64,000 bases of DNA from Hymenobacter psychrotolerans DSM 18569 (GTDB lineage: Bacteria; Bacteroidota; Bacteroidia; Cytophagales; Hymenobacteraceae): the NCBI RefSeq assembly GCF_900142395.1, contig NZ_FRAS01000008.1:1-64000 (forward strand), read 5' to 3'. The position numbers and the translations under genes were made by a program. Positions 1-6,965 of this stretch are shown here, in pieces (position 1 is the stretch's first letter; each line of letters opens with the position of its first letter). The notes below the pieces were generated by a model, which searched no databases, was not told where the DNA came from, and worked only from the letters and a program-made list of their open reading frames with translations.

Positions 1-84
1 ACGGTCTGTTCTGTCATAGGAAGGGGGCTTGAAGGGGTCGAATACTTCAAACCTAGTCTTTCCCGTGCGGAACAGACTTTTTTT
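1..84 (+). other. possible structured RNA 3' end with U-run
   Basis: GTCTGTTC at 4-11 can pair with GAACAGAC at 70-77, which is followed directly by seven T residues (78-84), a rho-independent-like end. Inside, TTGAAG and CTTCAA could form a smaller hairpin. This may be the terminator of a transcript entering from outside the window, or a small RNA. The long loop makes a simple terminator a weaker fit. Low confidence because the left context is missing. Confidence 0.25.
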
Positions 85-245
85 AGCCCCAACCTACTCC
101 GCAACTTGGGTTATATAAAATGTCACAAAATCGAGAGGTGTGTCCTTTTCTATTCCAGGATAGCCGGCGAAATTTGTGCTTCCTCTAACCCAGTCTGGTC
201 ACTGCATTCCTAGAAAGCCAGATTATCATTTCAACCACAATACCC
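85..245. other. intergenic leader, nothing clear
   Basis: About 160 bases without a convincing gene. It presumably contains the promoter of the lipoprotein gene that starts at 246, but no clean TAnnTTTG box with proper spacing is seen. An AT-rich stretch at about 110-130 (TTATATAAAATG) may be part of it. Confidence 0.3.
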
Positions 246-1487
246 GTGTACAAACTCTTGCGTATGGGTGCTACGGCTCTGCTAAGCAGCGTTCTGACTC
301 TTTTCGCTGGCTGCACTGCCCAGGAGCCCGAAGAACTGCCCACGCCGGTTTCTGCCCTGTCGGTGGGGGCGGCGCGTACCTGGTACGAAACTACCCAGGT
401 CCCGCAGCCGGGCGCTGCTTCTGCCGCCCAAAGTGACACTTCCTCTTCGCAATTATGGAGTCTGAACTGGGCGCGGGCCATTGCGCTTCCCGGGTCTCAA
501 CCGCTGGTTCTGGTGCCCCTGCGGGGTGATGCACGCCTCTTCGCGGGCAAGCCGGTGCAGGGCACCCGCTACCTGGTGGTAGGGCAGGAACAAAACGCCA
601 CCACACCCACCGGGCTGCTGGTGGAGCTGCTGCTCCAGCGCACGGCAGCTCCCCTGGACACAGCGGCGCTGTTTGCGTCGCTTTACCGGAGCTACCGGGC
701 CGGGCAGCCGGTTGCACCGGCAAACGGCAGCGGCTTACTGCTGTTCTACACGCCGTCTTACCGCTATTTGGCAGGCCGGCGCTTCGAGAATGGTAGCCTG
801 CTGGCCGGCAATGTCCGGCTGGCTTTCCGGGAGCGGAACGCGGCCACTGCGGCGGCACGTACGGTTTCTGCCACCGTACCCGCTACGCCGGTGTCTAATT
901 ATGATGCCCCTTCAGCCTGTATCGACTGGTATCAGGACCACGGGGACGGGACGTATACCTACATTACCACCACCGGCGACTGCACCTCTACCAGCCACGG
1001 CAGCGGCGACGGCAGTGGCGGACCTTACGGCGGCACCGGCGACGGCGGCTGGGGCGGCGACGCTGGTGGTAGTGGTGGAGATGGCGACGGACAATGCAGA
1101 GGGTGTGATGATGGAAGCAGCAACATGGTAATTGGGGATATCCCAGAGGTCAATGCCATAGTTATTCAGACTACTCCAACATTAGGAAATTATGGGGCGA
1201 CGCTTAGAGTTATGGATGGACTGGCACAAGTTGTTGAAGTGAGAGTTGAAGTTGATACGAATGGAAAGGACTTGAAGAAGGTTGTAGTTGATGTTGCAGG
1301 AGTTGTATGGTTTACTAAGCTGACTCAGCAAGGAGACGGAACACTGACTAGATATGATCCGGTAAATGATACTTATTACTTTCAAGTAAGTATCACTAAA
1401 ACTTATGGAGACATATTTTCAAATACCCGGACCCTCTATGGCCAAATATCACCTAGTAGAGGGGTTGGAATAATATATTTTCCGTAA
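246..1487 (+). CDS. hypothetical lipoprotein with Gly-rich linker and AT-rich C-terminal domain
   Basis: A 413-residue protein of unknown function. The N-terminus has basic residues, a hydrophobic stretch and a lipobox (LFAGC, Cys about 23), so it is probably an exported lipoprotein. The GTG start at 246 gives the better signal peptide; an ATG at 264 is an alternative. Residues about 250-285 form a Gly/Asp-rich low-complexity linker containing CRGC. The last ~125 residues are probably beta-rich. They are encoded by clearly AT-richer DNA (from about 1100) than the GC-rich first two thirds, which suggests a replaced or acquired C-terminal domain. A small membrane-protein gene follows 50 bp downstream. 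No family was recognised. Confidence 0.7.
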   Translation: MYKLLRMGATALLSSVLTLFAGCTAQEPEELPTPVSALSVGAARTWYETTQVPQPGAASAAQSDTSSSQLWSLNWARAIALPGSQPLVLVPLRGDARLFAGKPVQGTRYLVVGQEQNATTPTGLLVELLLQRTAAPLDTAALFASLYRSYRAGQPVAPANGSGLLLFYTPSYRYLAGRRFENGSLLAGNVRLAFRERNAATAAARTVSATVPATPVSNYDAPSACIDWYQDHGDGTYTYITTTGDCTSTSHGSGDGSGGPYGGTGDGGWGGDAGGSGGDGDGQCRGCDDGSSNMVIGDIPEVNAIVIQTTPTLGNYGATLRVMDGLAQVVEVRVEVDTNGKDLKKVVVDVAGVVWFTKLTQQGDGTLTRYDPVNDTYYFQVSITKTYGDIFSNTRTLYGQISPSRGVGIIYFP

Positions 1488-1537
1488 CAACTGAGGGAAA
1501 GAGGTTCAATTTGTTGCTAATTGATATTTGAAAGAAA

Positions 1538-1705
1538 ATGAAAAACATAGTTGAGGTAGATACCTGGACCTATTTGTTTGGCTCTTGGGGAGGTACGCTT
1601 CTCGGTCTGGCCAAAGTACTTCTTGTGCTGTTTTATGCGGCGGTTCTTTATTACGGTATAAAGTTTTTAAAGAAGCTTCTTCGCACTCGCTCCATCATAA
1701 AATAG
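1538..1705 (+). CDS. small single-pass membrane protein (55 aa)
   Basis: A 55-codon ORF with an ATG start at 1538 and TAG stop at 1703-1705. It encodes an acidic N-terminus (KNIVEVDTW), one hydrophobic segment (about residues 20-40, ending YYGIKFL) and a basic tail (KKLLRTRSIIK). That is a coherent single-pass membrane protein with positive-inside charge. It lies 50 bp after the lipoprotein gene on the same strand, shares its AT-rich composition, and is followed by a strong terminator, so the two probably form one transcript. Function unknown. Short length is the main reason for caution. Confidence 0.5.
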   Translation: MKNIVEVDTWTYLFGSWGGTLLGLAKVLLVLFYAAVLYYGIKFLKKLLRTRSIIK

Positions 1706-1770
1706 TGCATCTGGTACTGGATTTGATAGGGTAGCTCATGGCACTATGAAGTGTTAGGGGCGCAAGCTAA

Positions 1771-1805
1771 GAGAGCCTGTCGAAGTTTCGGCAGGCTCTC
1801 TTATT
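1771..1805 (+). terminator. rho-independent terminator
   Basis: A 12-bp stem, GAGAGCCTGTCG paired with CGGCAGGCTCTC (one G-U pair), with a short AAGTTT loop and TTATT after it. It lies 65 bp after the 55-aa ORF and would end the 246-1705 transcript. Confidence 0.75.
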
Positions 1806-1917
1806 AGGTGAGTAGACTTCACTGCGAGTTTTCTGTATTCGGCTGGTAATTTTTACGGAGCTATCAATGCGGGGCATCCTGTTATGATAGATATATTCTC
1901 CCACATGGATGGACCTA

Positions 1918-2082
1918 AGAGCCTGTTAAAAATTAGCTAAACACCATATTTTGAAATGCCCTCCGCTGCCTCAAATGGCACTTTGGCATCAGCAAGTGGC
2001 TTCGGCTGTCTAGCGAGAATGGCTGTTTTTGGGCTGATATAGCTGTTGAAGCATTCAGAATTGCTAATTTTTAACAGGCTCT
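1918..2082. mobile_element. MITE-like element with perfect 20-bp terminal inverted repeats
   Basis: AGAGCCTGTTAAAAATTAGC at 1918-1937 is the exact reverse complement of 2063-2082. The two enclose about 125 bp with no ORF. Perfect 20-bp ends around a short non-coding core are typical of a non-autonomous transposable element (MITE) moved by a transposase encoded elsewhere. No target-site duplication is obvious in the immediate flanks, so the exact ends or the age are uncertain. It sits inside the low-GC patch, between two lipoprotein genes. The 1706-2134 gap otherwise holds only the terminator described above. Confidence 0.7.
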
Positions 2083-2134
2083 GATTACATACGACATGCT
2101 GAAAAGTCATCAGATAGTTTATTCTTGGTCAACC

Positions 2135-2632
2135 ATGCGAAGAAAAATACTTGCGCTGCCGGTTATTGTATGTATCTCGTGTGTGTATGGTTGTGACTTT
2201 AGTACGCCGGTTAAAAAGTATACGATGGATGATATGCTTTATAATGGCAGCAAAGAGAATATAATAGTGGACGTAAATAGCCCCTTGATTGATACTAACC
2301 TTTGTCGGAAAGCAGGAAAAGAATGGGATTCGATATTGGTAGTTAGCCCATACACAATCGATGATTCAATTAAGTCGTTTTCTATTCAAAACTATTCGGC
2401 TGTCAAGAGAGAGGTTAATATACAATCTACCGTGGATTGGACGTATACTCTGTTGTTCGTTAAAAATAGGAAATATGTAGGAATAGGGGTTTTTCAAAGG
2501 AATGAAATGAATCTTAGTGACATGAATGACAATAGAGTCAGCTGGATTACAGACAAAAATTGCCATAAACTAGTAGCTAAAGTGGGTATTGTAGACGGAA
2601 AAACACGTTATTCGGTAGAATACAAGCAATGA
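2135..2632 (+). CDS. hypothetical lipoprotein
   Basis: A 165-residue protein of unknown function. ATG 2135 is preferred over an upstream in-frame ATG at 2096, because it puts basic residues (MRRK) directly before a hydrophobic core and a lipobox-like VYGC, giving a lipoprotein signal peptide. The mature part is polar and probably beta-rich, with no motif recognised. Base composition is much poorer in GC than the genes from 2761 onward, in line with the MITE just upstream and with recent acquisition. A palindromic terminator follows. Confidence 0.65.
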   Translation: MRRKILALPVIVCISCVYGCDFSTPVKKYTMDDMLYNGSKENIIVDVNSPLIDTNLCRKAGKEWDSILVVSPYTIDDSIKSFSIQNYSAVKREVNIQSTVDWTYTLLFVKNRKYVGIGVFQRNEMNLSDMNDNRVSWITDKNCHKLVAKVGIVDGKTRYSVEYKQ

Positions 2633-2696
2633 TGAATGAGTTGCGCTGTTTTTAACTTACCTGTAAATGAATAAATAATCAGTACTAGCTTGTTAA

Positions 2697-2744
2697 AACC
2701 GTAAAAAGGGTCTGCCGGAATTCCGGCAGACCCTTTTTACGGTT
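2697..2744. terminator. bidirectional terminator (48-bp perfect palindrome)
   Basis: A perfect palindrome centred on GGAATTCC, with A-rich and T-rich flanks on the two sides (AAAAAGGG / CCCTTTTT). It lies between the converging genes ending at 2632 (+) and 2761 (-) and can serve both. Confidence 0.85.
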
Positions 2745-2760
2745 CACGCACGTAGCCGGC

Positions 2761-3393
2761 CTACAGCTTTTCACCTCCGCTGCCGCCGCCTCGATGCACG
2801 ACTTTGGCGGCGGCCCGGAACTCGTTCCAGAGGTCGGGCTCGTCTTCCTTATATAGGGCGAAGTAGTCTTCGAGGTCGGCTACGAGGCGGGCGTTGGCCT
2901 TGATGAGGCGCTCCAGGGCCTCGCGGCCGGTGCTGCCGCTGGTGTCAGCGAGGCGGCCTTCGGTACGCTGGGTCTGGAAGTCGGAGAGCAGGCTTTCGGC
3001 CTGGGTGTGGTGGGCGGCTGTGTAGTGGCGCCTGGCCAGGTCCTTGGCGTGGGGCTGGCCCAAGTCGAGCAGCAGCCGGGCCTGCTCGGCAAAGCTGGTT
3101 TCGGAGAGGCGGCTGAGGTCGGAGAGGCGGCGCGGCACGCGGGCGGCCAGTTCCGGGTTGGCGGTGCTTTTGGCGTGGGCCGTGAGGGCCCGGCTCAGGC
3201 GCTGCAGCAGGGCCGTGAGCTGCCCGCGCACGCCGCGCTTGCGCGCCGGGTTCCGGTCCTGGTCGGCGGCCAGCGCCGTGCGCAGCGGGGCCACGTCCGG
3301 CTCTGTGTCTTCGTAGCGGGGCCGGGCCTGGTCCAGAAAGGCGCTCAGCGTGGTGTCGCGGCGCAGGCGCGCCTCAATCAAGTCGTTTTGCAT
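2761..3393 (-). CDS. hypothetical helical protein
   Basis: A 210-residue soluble protein rich in Ala, Arg, Leu, Asp and Glu, with no signal peptide or membrane segment. It is predicted mostly alpha-helical. It reads from ATG 3393 to TAG. The C-terminus ends in a flexible Gly/Ser stretch (HRGGGSGGEKL). No domain was recognised; the composition recalls uncharacterised helical-bundle proteins. High-GC codon use matches the chromosome. It is a single gene, separated on the 5' side by the 21-bp repeat array. Confidence 0.7.
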   Translation of the reverse strand: MQNDLIEARLRRDTTLSAFLDQARPRYEDTEPDVAPLRTALAADQDRNPARKRGVRGQLTALLQRLSRALTAHAKSTANPELAARVPRRLSDLSRLSETSFAEQARLLLDLGQPHAKDLARRHYTAAHHTQAESLLSDFQTQRTEGRLADTSGSTGREALERLIKANARLVADLEDYFALYKEDEPDLWNEFRAAAKVVHRGGGSGGEKL

Positions 3394-3452
3394 AAACTAA
3401 GTAGTAAATAAGTACGCCTTAAGATACAGGCGAATCCGGTGGAAACAAGCAG

Positions 3453-3682
3453 CCGGAGCCGTGCGCGCCGCTTCCGGACGCCTGGGCCAGCCATTGCGAC
3501 GGGTGCGCACCACCTCCGGACGCGTCCTGCCCGCCTCCGGAGCCCTGCGCGCGCTGCCGGAGGCCCGACCTGCGCCTTGCAACGCCCGACCTGCGCCTTG
3601 CAACGCGTGATTTATGGATTGTGACGCCCAATTCCGGCTTTGTAACGCCCGACCTGTGCGTTGCACAGGTAGAGGGGCCGGA
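3453..3682. repeat. degenerate 21-bp tandem array, about 11 units
   Basis: A recurring core, CCGGAsGCC or TGnrACGCC, occurs at 3453, 3474, 3495, 3516, 3537, 3557, 3578, 3599, 3620, 3641 and 3662. Spacing is 21 bp except for one 20-bp step. Two adjacent units, 3563-3583 and 3584-3604, are identical. Outer units diverge, as in a decaying tandem repeat. It fills most of the 3394-3851 gap, upstream of both divergent neighbours. Open frames run through it on the minus strand, giving 7-residue repeats such as ALQGAGR. One 20-bp step shifts frame, so a non-coding role is more likely. Confidence 0.65.
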
Positions 3683-3851
3683 AGCTTCAAAATGGGAAAG
3701 CCGGGCTATGTTGGGAAGGCCTTGCTTGGCAGGTATAAACCAGGCAGTTTTATAGCTTACTGCTGCCATACAATTTCCGCCACGGCCTGCCGCGGCCCGG
3801 TTTCGGCTGTTGCAGCCGCTGCATCACGGGCAAAACGGCCCGCCATTTCCT

Positions 3852-4676
3852 ATGCTGCCTATGGATGTTGTCCTTCGTCATCATGTCTCCACCTACGGCG
3901 CCGGCACGCTGCCGCTCGTATTTGCCCACGGCTTCGGCACCGATCAGCAAGCGTGGAACTATGTGGCCCCAGCCTTTGCCGCCGACTACCGGGTGGTGCT
4001 TTTCGACCTGGTAGGAGCGGGCCGATCCGACAAAGCCGCCTACGATTTCACGCGCTACCGCACCCTTGATGGCTACGTGACGGACCTGCTGAACCTGCTG
4101 CGCGAGCTGAACCTGCCCAAAGTGGTGTACGTGGGGCACTCGGTGAGCGGTATGATTGGGGTGCTGGCCGCCATCCGGGCGCCGGAGTTGTTTGAGCGGC
4201 TGGTGCTGCTGGCCGCCTCGCCGTGCTACGTCAACGACGGCGACTACATCGGGGGGTTCGAGCCCGATGATCTGGAGGAGCTGCTCGGCCTGCTGGACCG
4301 CGACTACCTCAACTGGTCCAGCGCTATGGTGCCCTCCATTGTGGGCAGTGATATGCGCCCGGAGCTGCTGGATGAGGTGCTGAACAGCTTTCAGCAGGTA
4401 GCGCCGGCCGTGGCCCGCCAGTTTGCCCGCGCCACGTTCCTGTCTGACTACCGCAGCGAGTTGGCCAAGCTGGGCGTGCCCGCCCTGGTGGTGCAGTGCG
4501 CCCACGATTCGGTGGCACCCTCGGTAGTGGGCCAGTACCTGCACGCGCATCTGCCCGGCAGCACGCTCGACATCCTCGATACCACCGGGCACTATCCGCA
4601 CCTGAACGCTCCTGTAGCCACCATTGCCGCGCTGGAGCGCTATCTGGCCCCGGTCAAAGCCGCCGCTTCGGCCTGA
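3852..4676 (+). CDS. alpha/beta hydrolase, RsbQ/KAI2-like
   Basis: A 274-residue alpha/beta hydrolase. The nucleophile elbow GHSVSG gives Ser97, and the acid (AHDS) and base (GHYPH) give Asp219 and His247, completing a Ser-Asp-His triad. The oxyanion motif HGFG lies near residue 26. GHSVSGM and the compact lid resemble RsbQ of Bacillus and the plant strigolactone/karrikin receptors D14 and KAI2. In RsbQ systems the hydrolase activates a stress-sensing phosphatase partner, but no such gene is adjacent here. The longer frame starts at TTG 3810; ATG 3852 (or 3861) fits the family length better. Confidence 0.85.
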   Translation: MLPMDVVLRHHVSTYGAGTLPLVFAHGFGTDQQAWNYVAPAFAADYRVVLFDLVGAGRSDKAAYDFTRYRTLDGYVTDLLNLLRELNLPKVVYVGHSVSGMIGVLAAIRAPELFERLVLLAASPCYVNDGDYIGGFEPDDLEELLGLLDRDYLNWSSAMVPSIVGSDMRPELLDEVLNSFQQVAPAVARQFARATFLSDYRSELAKLGVPALVVQCAHDSVAPSVVGQYLHAHLPGSTLDILDTTGHYPHLNAPVATIAALERYLAPVKAAASA

Positions 4677-4707
4677 AGCTGGCTGAGCGGTTGCCGCGCT
4701 ACTCGCG

Positions 4708-6768
4708 CTACTGCAGCAGCTTCCCGAAGCCCGCTACTACGGCCAGCTCCGTTTGTCCGGCCGGTGCTTTGGCGGCCTCCAGCTGTTTTTTGGCGGCGGC
4801 CAGCCACGCGGCCGAAGGGGCGGTGCCGAGCTCCAGCTGCGTGAGCCGCTCCAGGCCCAGCGTGGCCAGCAGGCGCAGCTGCGTAGAGTGCGGAGCATAT
4901 TCTGTCAGCGGAGCCGAGGTAGTAAGCAGCGGCTGCAGGCGGGTATCGTTGGTTTGCCAGAGCGTGAGCTGCTCGCGCAGGGCTTTGAGGCGGGCGCGGG
5001 CTGCCGCCGTGCGCGGCAGTGCCGCCGTTTTGGCCGGGCGAGCCGCCAGCAGCGAGTCCACGCGCCATCCGAACTGCCGCGCCACATCCGATTCGGCCGG
5101 GGCCGCGTCCACGAGGCGGTTCAGGGGCGTGCCGGGCGTGTAGGTGAAGCCCTGGAAGTGGCGCTTGTATTCTTTCACGGGTTCCAGCACGTCGGCCAGG
5201 GTGCGCAGCGGAGCCAGGGCGGCCGGGTCGGGGCCGGCCATCTGGCGGAGCAGCTGCGCCGGCGCCTTGCGGTGCTGCAGGCTCAGCCCTTCCAGCTGCC
5301 CCGAGACGACGGCCAGACGGCGGTACATGTCGGGCACGTCCGTAACCGTGCGCGCCGACCACAGTCGCTCGGCCACAGCCGCACCGCGGGGCCAGATGCG
5401 CGAATCCACAATGACGCTGTCGGCAAACTCGGCCCACATAGTGGCCTCGCCGCCCAGAATCAGCTTTTGCTGCTCCGGGGTGAGGGGCGCGTCGGCGGGC
5501 AGCGGGTCGGTGGCGTAGCTGCTGGCGGCCGTCAGGTACAGGTCGAGGTAGTAGCCACTGGACAGAATGGCCGGGTTGCCGGCTTTGGCGGCATCGTAGA
5601 GGCCCTTTTTGCCGCGCCAGCTCTGAATCACGGCATTTTGGGGCAGGCCGGGGCCCAGAATTTCGTCCCAGCCCACCATCTTCTTGTTGTATTTCGTGAC
5701 GATGGTGAGCACCCGGCGGTTGAAGTAGGTCTGTAGCGCGTGCTTGTCGAGGGTTTTGCCATCGGCTTTCAGAAAGCCTTTTTCGCGGGCAAACTGCATA
5801 ATGCGCGGACTTTTACGCCACTGCCGCCCGTCGTTCTCGTCGCCGCCGATGTGGAAGTAGGGGTCGGGAAACAGGGCTGTCATCTCTGCAAAAAGCGTGT
5901 CCAGCAGCTTGTAGGTGCTTTCCTTGGTCGGGTCGATGGCCATGTTGGCGGTGCGCCAGCTCTGGTACACGCCGTAGATGGAGTCGTTGGAGGCCAGCTG
6001 CGGATAAGCCGCCATCCAGGCAATGGTGTGGCTGGGTACATCGAACTCGGGCAGCACCCGGATGCCGCGGGCGGCGGCGTAGCGCAGCACGTCGCGCACC
6101 TGCTCCTGCGTGTAGTGCTGGCCGCTGACTTCGTGTAGGCGCGGCAGCACCTTGCTTTCCACCCGGAAGCCCTGGTCGTCGGAGAGGTGCCAGTGAAACA
6201 CGTTCAGCTTCACGGCGGCCATAGCATCCAGGTTGCGCTTAATCACGGATACGGGCATGAAGTGGCGCGCCGCATCAATCAGCAGCCCGCGCCACGCAAA
6301 CCGCGGCTGGTCCTGAATATCCACTTCCGGCAGCACGGAGTGGCGGCCTTCGGGCTGGGGCAATTGCTCCAGCGTGGCCAGGGCCCGCAGCACGCCCAGG
6401 CTGGTAGGCGCGTCAATCAGCACCCCGGCGGGCGTGACGCGCAGGCTGTAGCGTTCCTCGTCGTTGTTTTCCGGCTTCCCGATGCTGCCGTACCGGATTT
6501 GCAGCGGCACGGTGGCCGTGGGCGCAATGCCGGTAGCGGCGTTGCGGTGCAGCCGCACGAGCGTGCGCAGCACGGCCGCCGTCAGATCGGCATCGAGCGG
6601 GCCCTGCAGCTCCGGTTTCAGCATCAGCTTCCAGCCCAGGCTGCCGGTGCCCCAGCGCACCGAAGTGGGCACGGGCATGAGGTTGCGGGTAGCGGAAGCC
6701 GGCTGGGCAACCGCCGAAACGGTGCAGAGCCACAACAAAAACAGGGCAGCAGAAAGGCGGAACAGCAT
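4708..6768 (-). CDS. beta-N-acetylhexosaminidase, GH20
   Basis: A 686-residue exported glycoside hydrolase that removes terminal N-acetylglucosamine or N-acetylgalactosamine from glycans such as chitin or peptidoglycan fragments. ATG 6768 was chosen because it opens a signal peptide ending at AVAQ (about residue 22). Residues about 30-145 form the GH20b domain. The catalytic TIM barrel follows, with HWHLSDDQGF (192-201), the PEFDVPSH motif, the catalytic pair Asp310-Glu311 in HIGGDE, and the substrate-binding Trp in GWDE and GEATMWAE. The last ~150 residues are helical. No sorting domain is seen. It is a single gene, diverging from the membrane protein at 6966. Confidence 0.93.
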   Translation of the reverse strand: MLFRLSAALFLLWLCTVSAVAQPASATRNLMPVPTSVRWGTGSLGWKLMLKPELQGPLDADLTAAVLRTLVRLHRNAATGIAPTATVPLQIRYGSIGKPENNDEERYSLRVTPAGVLIDAPTSLGVLRALATLEQLPQPEGRHSVLPEVDIQDQPRFAWRGLLIDAARHFMPVSVIKRNLDAMAAVKLNVFHWHLSDDQGFRVESKVLPRLHEVSGQHYTQEQVRDVLRYAAARGIRVLPEFDVPSHTIAWMAAYPQLASNDSIYGVYQSWRTANMAIDPTKESTYKLLDTLFAEMTALFPDPYFHIGGDENDGRQWRKSPRIMQFAREKGFLKADGKTLDKHALQTYFNRRVLTIVTKYNKKMVGWDEILGPGLPQNAVIQSWRGKKGLYDAAKAGNPAILSSGYYLDLYLTAASSYATDPLPADAPLTPEQQKLILGGEATMWAEFADSVIVDSRIWPRGAAVAERLWSARTVTDVPDMYRRLAVVSGQLEGLSLQHRKAPAQLLRQMAGPDPAALAPLRTLADVLEPVKEYKRHFQGFTYTPGTPLNRLVDAAPAESDVARQFGWRVDSLLAARPAKTAALPRTAAARARLKALREQLTLWQTNDTRLQPLLTTSAPLTEYAPHSTQLRLLATLGLERLTQLELGTAPSAAWLAAAKKQLEAAKAPAGQTELAVVAGFGKLLQ

Positions 6769-6965
6769 ACGCAGGCAGGGTAGGGTGGTGGCGAAAGATA
6801 CGGCGCAGCGCCTCGGGGGTGGCAGGCAGCCGCGTGCGGGCCGGCAGAAAACGGCGCCGTAGCAGACCGGCAGCCGCAACAACGGTTGGTCTGGGCGCTA
6901 CTTTTCAGCAATTTGCGGGCCGCTGTTGGTCCGGGCTGCTCCGGTGCCGGCGGGCGCGTGTTTCT

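Noticed and set aside
246-1487. Calling the lipoprotein a polymorphic toxin
   Set aside because: The composition break is suggestive, but no nuclease, deaminase or other toxin motif is visible in the C-terminal domain.
3453-3682. CRISPR array
   Set aside because: The units are contiguous 21-bp tandem copies without unique spacers, and no cas genes are near.
3419-3769. Minus-strand ORF of 116 codons through the 21-bp repeats as a gene
   Set aside because: It consists of the degenerate repeat, has no credible start, and a 20-bp step breaks the heptad frame; treated as non-coding repeat.
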